Assembly: GCA_046155505.1 (NCBI GenBank)
Contig: JBJXFK010000002.1
Coordinates: 1-64,000 of the forward strand
Source: JBJXFK01 sp046155505
Lineage (GTDB): Bacteria; Planctomycetota; Phycisphaerae; UBA1845; Fen-1342
Direction of reading: 5' to 3'
Length of the DNA: 64,000 bases
The stretch's first letter is position 1, and the number at the start of each line of letters is the position of its first letter. The position numbers were made by a program, and so were the translations under genes. A model generated the notes under the pieces. The model saw only the letters and a program-made list of their open reading frames with translations, did no database searches and had not been told where the DNA came from. Shown piece by piece: positions 59,059 to 64,000 of this stretch.

Positions 59059-60123
59059 CTAGCCGGCGCGATAGAGGCCCGGAATGTCCACATGCCGCGC
59101 TTCCTTGCCATCATGCACCGTCATCTTCCCGACGCCTCGCATCGACGCACCGCCCACGAAACCGTCCTTGCGAACCGCATACATCGTCAACCCGAACTCC
59201 GGATCGCCCGCCGCGTTGCGCAGCCGCTTCTCCGCGCGATCGGCCACGCGCTGCAGCGCCTCCTTGCACGCCTCTTCCGGCGTGCGGCCCTGACGCATCA
59301 ACTCGACCACGCAATACGACGTCAGATTCTGAATATTCGATTCGCCGCGCCCGGTCGAGCCGCACGCGCCGACGCCGTTATCGACGTACAGCCCCGCGCC
59401 GATGATCGGCGAATCGCCCACACGCCCGGCGAGTTTGTAGGACAAGCCCGACGTGGACGTGCAGCCGAACAAATCGCCCTGCGACGTGAGCGCCATGCAG
59501 GTGATCGTGCCATACGTGAAATTCTTGTCCAGCTCGCGCCGCCAAAGCGACGCACGCTTTTCACCTTCGGCCGGCAGCCAATCATCCTCGGTCGAATGCG
59601 ACTCTTTCCATTTCAGCCAGATCTGCCGTGCTTCTTCGGTCAGCAGGTTCATCTCCTGAAACCCGTGCGCGCGGGCGAATTTCAACGCCCCCTCGCCCAC
59701 CAGCAGGCAATGATCGGTCCGCCGCGCGACCAGGGCCGCAACGCTCGACGGATTCTTGATCCGCTGCAGCGCCGCGACCGCGCCGCTGCGATGCGTGGGC
59801 CCGTGCATCACGCACGCATCCAGCTCGACCACGCCGTCCTCGTTCGGCAAGCCGCCGTAGCCAACCGAATGGTCCTTCTCGTCGTCCTCGACAATGTTGA
59901 TCCCGGCGACGACCGCGTCGAGCGGATCGCCGCCGGCGAGAATCAGCTCGTGCGCTTTCTTGACCGACGGCAGCGCGTTGGCGCTGCCCACGAACACGGG
60001 GCCACCGGGGCCTTTCGCCGCCGGCTTGTCCTGTGCCTGCGCGTCGGAGAGCGTGCCGGTCACCATTCCCAGCGCCGCAACACCGGCCGCCGAGCGCACA
60101 AAATCCCGCCGATTGACTGTCAT
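59059..60123 (-). CDS. Tat-exported glycosylasparaginase (Ntn-hydrolase)
   Basis: 354 aa from ATG 60123 (GGAGAG 7-8 nt upstream). The twin-arginine signal VNRRDFVRSAAGVAALGMV indicates export by Tat. Family motifs are GGDPLDAVVAGINIVEDDE, GYGGLPNEDGVVELDACVMH, SGLSYKLAGRVGDSPIIGAG and GVGACGSTGRGESNI. The autoprocessing nucleophile is T206 in NFTYGTITCM. The residues before it are Y-G rather than the H-D usual in aspartylglucosaminidases. It cleaves the GlcNAc-Asn bond of N-glycopeptides, or has asparaginase activity. The proteases and glycan-binding proteins nearby suggest a scavenging lifestyle. Confidence 0.9.
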   Translation of the reverse strand: MTVNRRDFVRSAAGVAALGMVTGTLSDAQAQDKPAAKGPGGPVFVGSANALPSVKKAHELILAGGDPLDAVVAGINIVEDDEKDHSVGYGGLPNEDGVVELDACVMHGPTHRSGAVAALQRIKNPSSVAALVARRTDHCLLVGEGALKFARAHGFQEMNLLTEEARQIWLKWKESHSTEDDWLPAEGEKRASLWRRELDKNFTYGTITCMALTSQGDLFGCTSTSGLSYKLAGRVGDSPIIGAGLYVDNGVGACGSTGRGESNIQNLTSYCVVELMRQGRTPEEACKEALQRVADRAEKRLRNAAGDPEFGLTMYAVRKDGFVGGASMRGVGKMTVHDGKEARHVDIPGLYRAG

Positions 60124-60198
60124 GAGATGCTCTCCGTCGCGAATTCGATCCACGATGCGCGTCCCAGGGCAAGCGCATTCTGGGATTCCAGGCAGCTT

Positions 60199-60285
60199 GC
60201 GCTGGGGGACCGGTCTCCGACCGGTCTTTCTTCAATTCAGTTTCGAGCCAAAAGAAAGACCGACCAGAGGTCGGTCCCCCAGCGC
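60199..60285. repeat. 34-bp-arm nested inverted repeat
   Basis: Arms 60199-60232 and 60252-60285 share GCGCTGGGGGACCG and GGTCTTTCTT (reverse complemented). Each arm has its own palindrome (GACCGGT-ctccg-ACCGGTC; GACCGAC-cagag-GTCGGTC). It can fold as one long hairpin or as two small ones. It lies between the asparaginase gene and ylbF. Confidence 0.8.
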
Positions 60286-60485
60286 GAGATCTTCGACCCG
60301 ACCTCGAATACAGAATGCGTTTGCCCTACCGCGCGCCCGCGAATGTTACAGCCTCATGTGCCATGTGTCGCGCCGCACGCTACAATTTCCGCTCGCCGCG
60401 CGGCGCGGCTTGCGGCGAATCGACCGCGCCGGTACCTGATCGGCAAGCGTCACGCGTGACCGTGCATCACATTCGAGGAATCCAC

Positions 60486-60851
60486 ATGGCGGACCGTACC
60501 GAACTGCTCAATCTCGCTCGCACACTCGGCCGCCTGGTCGCCCAGCAGCCTGAAGTGCGGGCTTTCAACAAGGCTCGCGAAGCGCTGATGAAAGACGCGG
60601 ACGCGATGCGGCTCAACCAGGAATACAGCCGCCATGTGCAGCAGCTTCAACAAATGGAAATGCAAGGCAAGCCGATCGAGGTAGCCGACAAGCGAAAATT
60701 GCAGGAATTGCAGAGCACGCTGGCTGGTAATGACTCGATGAAGAACGTCACGCGCTTTCAGGCTGACTATCTGATGCTCATGGAACTCGTGCAAAAGGCG
60801 ATGGACGAAGCCCATCAGGAAGTCGCCCAGGCCGAAGCGAAGCAGGCGTAG
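60486..60851 (+). CDS. YlbF/YmcA-family protein
   Basis: 121 aa, wholly helical: TELLNLARTLGRLVAQQPEV, EALMKDADAMRLNQEYSRHV, QLQQMEMQGKPIEVADKRKL. This fits the com_ylbF family, small proteins that in Bacillus form a complex affecting RNase Y-dependent mRNA processing and development. The role in planctomycetes is unknown. GAGGA 7 nt upstream of ATG 60486. Its TAG stop is the TAG of the MITE-like element's left end. Confidence 0.85.
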   Translation: MADRTELLNLARTLGRLVAQQPEVRAFNKAREALMKDADAMRLNQEYSRHVQQLQQMEMQGKPIEVADKRKLQELQSTLAGNDSMKNVTRFQADYLMLMELVQKAMDEAHQEVAQAEAKQA

Positions 60852-60919
60852 GGTGGCCATCACCCGCCGTCCTCACGGTCACTCAATCACGCAACAACGG
60901 TGGGCGATGCCCACCCTAC
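60848..60919. mobile_element. MITE-like element, copy C (after ylbF)
   Basis: Termini GTAGGGTGGCCATCACCC (60848-60865) and GGGCGATGCCCACCCTAC (60902-60919) match as inverted repeats at 16 of 18 positions; total 72 bp. The left end contributes the ylbF stop codon (60849-60851). The interior contains CAACAACGG, like copies A and B. Confidence 0.75.
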
Positions 60920-60950
60920 GTATTGATCGAACACACCAACGGATCGCCCG

Positions 60951-62951
60951 ATGCAACCATCGTCCGCTCCGCTCGACAGCGCCGCCTCCGCCGCAACCGA
61001 TGTACACCGACTGCGCGCCGGCCGCTGGCTCATCGCCGCGCTGGTCGCCGTCCTCATCGTCGGCCTGATCAACATCGCCGCCGGCCCTGGCCTTGAACCG
61101 ACCGATGCCTGGGTCGCGCAGACCGCGCGCGAAATGTCCGAATCCACCGACTGGCGCGGCTACGTCGTTCCGCACTTTTCCGGCGAAGTGCGTATGCAGA
61201 AATCGCCGGGCCCGTATTGGCTCGTCAACGCGATCGCCGCAATCCGCGGCGTGCCGATCGATCTCGTTTCGCTTCGCATTCCCAACGTCGGGTTCGCGCT
61301 GCTCGTGGTCTGCGTCGCATACTGGCTCGCGCGGGAAATCGCGGGGCAGCGCGCCGCCGCGTTCGCCGCCGTTACCGCCGCCTCGACCGGCATCGTGCTC
61401 GCGTGGACCAGTCGCGGCGCGAGCGACTTCGGTCTATCGGCGCTGATGGCCCTCTCGCTAGCGAGTCTCTGGATCGCCACCGAAAAACGCGAGCCGGGCT
61501 GGCGTCGCACGGCGCTCTGGATGCTCGGCTATTTCGCGGCGGGCCTGGCCATGCTCTACAAGATGCCCATGCCGCTCGTCTGCATCGGCCTGCCGGTCGT
61601 AATCTACCTACTCATCATGCGGCGACTCGCGATCCTCGCCGATTGGCGACACCTGGTCGGCCTCGCGCTGTTCGCGCTGCCGTGGATGCCGTGGGCGATC
61701 GTCGTCACGCAGCTTGAGCCGCAAGCGCTTTACAAGTGGAAGGTCGAATACGTCGATCGCATGACCGGCGAGTTGCCGAACTATGAAGAGCAAAGAGTCT
61801 GGCTGACGTATCTCTATTACCCGATCATCGCGCTCGGCTTTTGCCTGCCCTACAGCCTATCCCTCGTCGGCGCGCTGGCGATGCCGTTTCGCCGCGAAAC
61901 AAACGTCGATCGCCGCGGCGTCTGGTTTCTGCACATTTGGTTTTGGTCGCTGTTGCTCTTCTTCACGCTCTCGGGCGGCAAAGAAAATCGCTATTTCCTG
62001 CCGATGCTGCTGCCGCTGCTCGTGCTGCTCGGCGGAGAATTGTCGGCGTTCTTTCATCCGCAGCGCCGCGCGAACGCCACGATAGAGAAGTGGTTGCCGT
62101 GGCTGCTCGGCCTTGCGATCCCGATCGGCTGCGCGGTCGCGTTGATGCAGCTTCGCAAAAAGTGGCTGCCGCATGTCGCCGATCTGGTGCTGTGGAACGA
62201 CGTCGTCCTCGCCGTAAGCATCGCCGGCGGCGTTCTCACCGTCATGGTCGTCGCCTGCACGCTCGCCTTGTCGCGCCGCCGCGAGGCCGTCGCGTTCTGG
62301 TCGCTCGCCGTCGGTACATGGGCGCTCTGGGTTTGGACGGCGGGCATGGTCGTGCCGACGATCAATCCCGATTCGTCGCTGCGCAGCTTTGCGCGCGATC
62401 TTCGCGAAAAACTCTCGCCCGAGCAGCGGGCCGTGCTTCGCCAGGTTGCCCAGCAAGACCCGCGCGTGATCTGGCACAGCGATGTGCGCTTCCCGCGCGT
62501 CGTCGATCAACTCAAACTGCTTGAAATGCAAGGCGGCAAACGCTCGCGCGAATTCGAAGTGCGCAAGATCGGCGAGACTGTCATCGACGCGCTCGCCGCC
62601 CCACCGCTGTCACTGTTCGTTGCGACCGCAGTCGATTACCTGACGTTTGAGTTGCAAGCGCCGGGCGAGCTGGCCCGCGTCGGACGCGAAATGCCGCCGC
62701 GCTACTTGTGGCTGACCAGCGCGACCGGTCGCCTCGATCAAAAATTCGTTGTGTTCGGCAATCAGCCGCCGCCGTGGCCCCAACCCATCCTCCCGCTGCC
62801 CGAAAAATTCGCCGCACGCGTGGTCGGCGCCCGAGCGCAAGCCGCACAACAACTCGCAGAGCGCTCAGCCGCGTCGCAGCCATCCTCGCAATCGACGAGC
62901 ACCGCGCCGACCTCCGTGCAATCAACGACTGCGGAGGTCGCATCGCCATGA
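60951..62951 (+). CDS. ArnT/PMT-like membrane glycosyltransferase
   Basis: 666 aa. An N-terminal ~440-residue membrane part has about eleven helices. A soluble C-terminal domain (about 470-610) and a Ser/Thr/Gln-rich tail follow. The first periplasmic loop has GPGLEPTDAWVAQTAREMSE and HFSGEVRMQKSPGPYWLVNA; the acidic residue after the first helix and the KSPGPYW segment are typical of ArnT/GT83 and related dolichyl/undecaprenyl-sugar transferases. It moves a sugar from a lipid carrier to lipid A, protein or another glycan. The next gene overlaps (ATGATG), and that gene is a lipid-A-type acyltransferase, which favours an envelope-lipid role. Confidence 0.87.
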   Translation: MQPSSAPLDSAASAATDVHRLRAGRWLIAALVAVLIVGLINIAAGPGLEPTDAWVAQTAREMSESTDWRGYVVPHFSGEVRMQKSPGPYWLVNAIAAIRGVPIDLVSLRIPNVGFALLVVCVAYWLAREIAGQRAAAFAAVTAASTGIVLAWTSRGASDFGLSALMALSLASLWIATEKREPGWRRTALWMLGYFAAGLAMLYKMPMPLVCIGLPVVIYLLIMRRLAILADWRHLVGLALFALPWMPWAIVVTQLEPQALYKWKVEYVDRMTGELPNYEEQRVWLTYLYYPIIALGFCLPYSLSLVGALAMPFRRETNVDRRGVWFLHIWFWSLLLFFTLSGGKENRYFLPMLLPLLVLLGGELSAFFHPQRRANATIEKWLPWLLGLAIPIGCAVALMQLRKKWLPHVADLVLWNDVVLAVSIAGGVLTVMVVACTLALSRRREAVAFWSLAVGTWALWVWTAGMVVPTINPDSSLRSFARDLREKLSPEQRAVLRQVAQQDPRVIWHSDVRFPRVVDQLKLLEMQGGKRSREFEVRKIGETVIDALAAPPLSLFVATAVDYLTFELQAPGELARVGREMPPRYLWLTSATGRLDQKFVVFGNQPPPWPQPILPLPEKFAARVVGARAQAAQQLAERSAASQPSSQSTSTAPTSVQSTTAEVASP

Positions 62952-63928
62952 TGGCCCGCGTGCGACATCGCATCTCGCGCTGGCGAGCGGCTCTCGCCGA
63001 GGTACCGACGCTGCGCGAAAAAATCGGCGTCGCGGGGCTTTACGTCGCCCTGCGCTTCTGGTCGGCACTGATCAACGTCTTTCCGGTTCGCATGAACCTC
63101 GAAACCGCGCGGCTGTTCGGGCTGATTTGGTGGTATGTCAAACGCTCGCATCGCGAGCGCGCGATGGAAAATCTGCGCCCCGCGCTCGGCGACCGTTACA
63201 GCGAGGCCGAACTGCTCGACATCGCCAAACGCTCGTTTCAGCATTTCACGCAGCTCTATCTGGTCGAGCTGGTGATGACGCCGAAACTCGTCAACGCGTG
63301 GTCGTGGTCGAAGTACATCGAACTCGGCGACCTGAGCGTCCCGCTGCGCCAACTGCTCTCGCGCGAGCCGACGATCATGCTCACCCCGCACTTCGGCAAT
63401 TATGAGTTGCTCGGCTACACGATCGCCCGCCTCGGACTGCCGCTGACGGCGATCATGCGCCCGCTCGACAACGCGCTGGTCAATGAGAGCCTCGAAGAAT
63501 CGCGCAAGGCCGGCGGCCTTACGCTGCTACACAAGACCGGCGCGATGGAAGAGGCCAACGCAGTGATCGACCGCGGCGAACCGCTCTGTTTCATCGCCGA
63601 CCAAGACGCGGGCCGCAAGGGCGTGTTCGCACCGTTTTTCAATCGCCAGGCGTCGTGGTACAAATCGATCGCCATTCTCGCGCTCTACAAAAACGTGACC
63701 ATCATCGTCGGCGGCGCATTCCGCACGCGGCAGGGATTTCACTATCGCATTCACGTCGAACGCATCATTCGCCCGGACGAGTGGCGCGATCAGGCTGACC
63801 CGATCCAGTGGATCACTCAGAACTTCGCCGCGTCGCTCGAAAATCTCATTCGCCGCGCGCCAGAACAATATTTGTGGGTGCATCGCCGCTGGAAGACGCG
63901 CCCCAAATCAGAGCTCGCCGGAAAATAG
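62948..63928 (+). CDS. LpxL/HtrB-family lysophospholipid/lipid A acyltransferase
   Basis: 326 aa. The catalytic HX4E motif is H148-FGNY-E153 in LTPHFGNYELLG. Further family motifs are AMENLRPALGDRYSEAELLD, LCFIADQDAGRKGVFAPFFN and EQYLWVHRRWKTRP near the end. An N-terminal membrane-associated helix lies at about 25-45. It adds secondary acyl chains to lipid A precursors. Translational coupling with the glycosyltransferase is likely because ATG 62948 overlaps its stop. Confidence 0.93.
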   Translation: MMARVRHRISRWRAALAEVPTLREKIGVAGLYVALRFWSALINVFPVRMNLETARLFGLIWWYVKRSHRERAMENLRPALGDRYSEAELLDIAKRSFQHFTQLYLVELVMTPKLVNAWSWSKYIELGDLSVPLRQLLSREPTIMLTPHFGNYELLGYTIARLGLPLTAIMRPLDNALVNESLEESRKAGGLTLLHKTGAMEEANAVIDRGEPLCFIADQDAGRKGVFAPFFNRQASWYKSIAILALYKNVTIIVGGAFRTRQGFHYRIHVERIIRPDEWRDQADPIQWITQNFAASLENLIRRAPEQYLWVHRRWKTRPKSELAGK

Positions 63929-64000
63929 ACGGACCTACGTCTTGAGCGTGTAACCTGTGCGCGGCGGCCGCGTCTAACCCGCGCAACGGCACGTCGCTGG

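Noticed and set aside
56817..60459. Long plus-strand frames (448, 403 and 455 aa) over the SDR, TerC and asparaginase genes
   Set aside because: GC-rich antisense shadows; the minus-strand proteins carry clear family motifs.

Overview
The window looks like chromosomal DNA of a GC-rich planctomycete, probably Phycisphaerae-like. Six secreted proteins end in dockerin-type Ca-binding repeats built on a 'GDxDxDGDVDLxDLAxLL' pattern. The envelope genes are Gram-negative in type (an LpxL/HtrB-family acyltransferase, an ArnT/PMT-like glycosyltransferase, T6SS membrane-complex genes). Intergenic regions carry short tandem repeats and palindromic dispersed repeats. This assignment is an inference from gene content; no 16S rRNA is present.

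Layout. 0-4.6 kb: the 5' end of a pyruvoyl-dependent arginine decarboxylase, an OPA-family organophosphate transporter, a dockerin-type secreted protein and an Asn-rich anchored protein. 4.7-17.3 kb: a Mu-like transposable element. It has a leftward HTH repressor, a divergent promoter/operator region, a Ner/Cro-like regulator, a second HTH-like protein, a DDE transposase (MuA-like) and an AAA+ ATPase (MuB-like). These are followed by about ten closely packed, co-directional genes of unknown function and an intrinsic terminator. I see no terminase, portal, capsid protease, lysis or tail-sheath gene. 18.0-24.3 kb: housekeeping genes (glycyl-tRNA synthetase, argC, argD, an RlmI-like methyltransferase, a homocysteine S-methyltransferase-family protein). 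24.5-35.4 kb: five consecutive leftward genes for large secreted dockerin proteins, including two metzincin-type proteases, a PQQ-propeller protein and an Ig-domain protein. Four of the five end in FG-x-x-C plus at most two residues (the fifth has the same motif), with the Cys at or next to the C-terminus. 35.8-44.9 kb: mixed housekeeping (FN3-like secreted protein, CBS pair, laminin-IV-like lipoprotein, metK, a HicB/HicA pair in which hicA is frameshifted, a Trm112-like protein, a metallophosphoesterase, tRNA-Arg(UCU), an ArfB-like rescue factor, a dGTPase-like HD protein). 45.1-54.0 kb: a leftward T6SS module tssJ-tssK-tssL-tssM-tagF without sheath, tube, ClpV or baseplate genes. 54.4-64 kb: a GbsR-type regulator, preA, acyP, an SDR, TerC, a Tat-exported glycosylasparaginase, YlbF, a glycosyltransferase and a lipid-A-type acyltransferase.

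Structure between genes is unusually rich. Three MITE-like elements with GTAGGGTGGGCA-type inverted ends lie directly 3' of genes, and in two of them the element's own TAG is the stop codon of a neighbouring gene (three genes in all). At least eight intergenic tracts are degenerate tandem repeats with a 7- or 8-bp period. Several longer palindromic or direct repeats recur between loci.

The best candidates for something undescribed are: (1) the compact Mu-like element whose cargo has no recognisable packaging or virion genes; (2) the dockerin cluster with a conserved C-terminal cysteine; (3) the stand-alone T6SS membrane/adaptor module; (4) the stop-codon-donating repeats.
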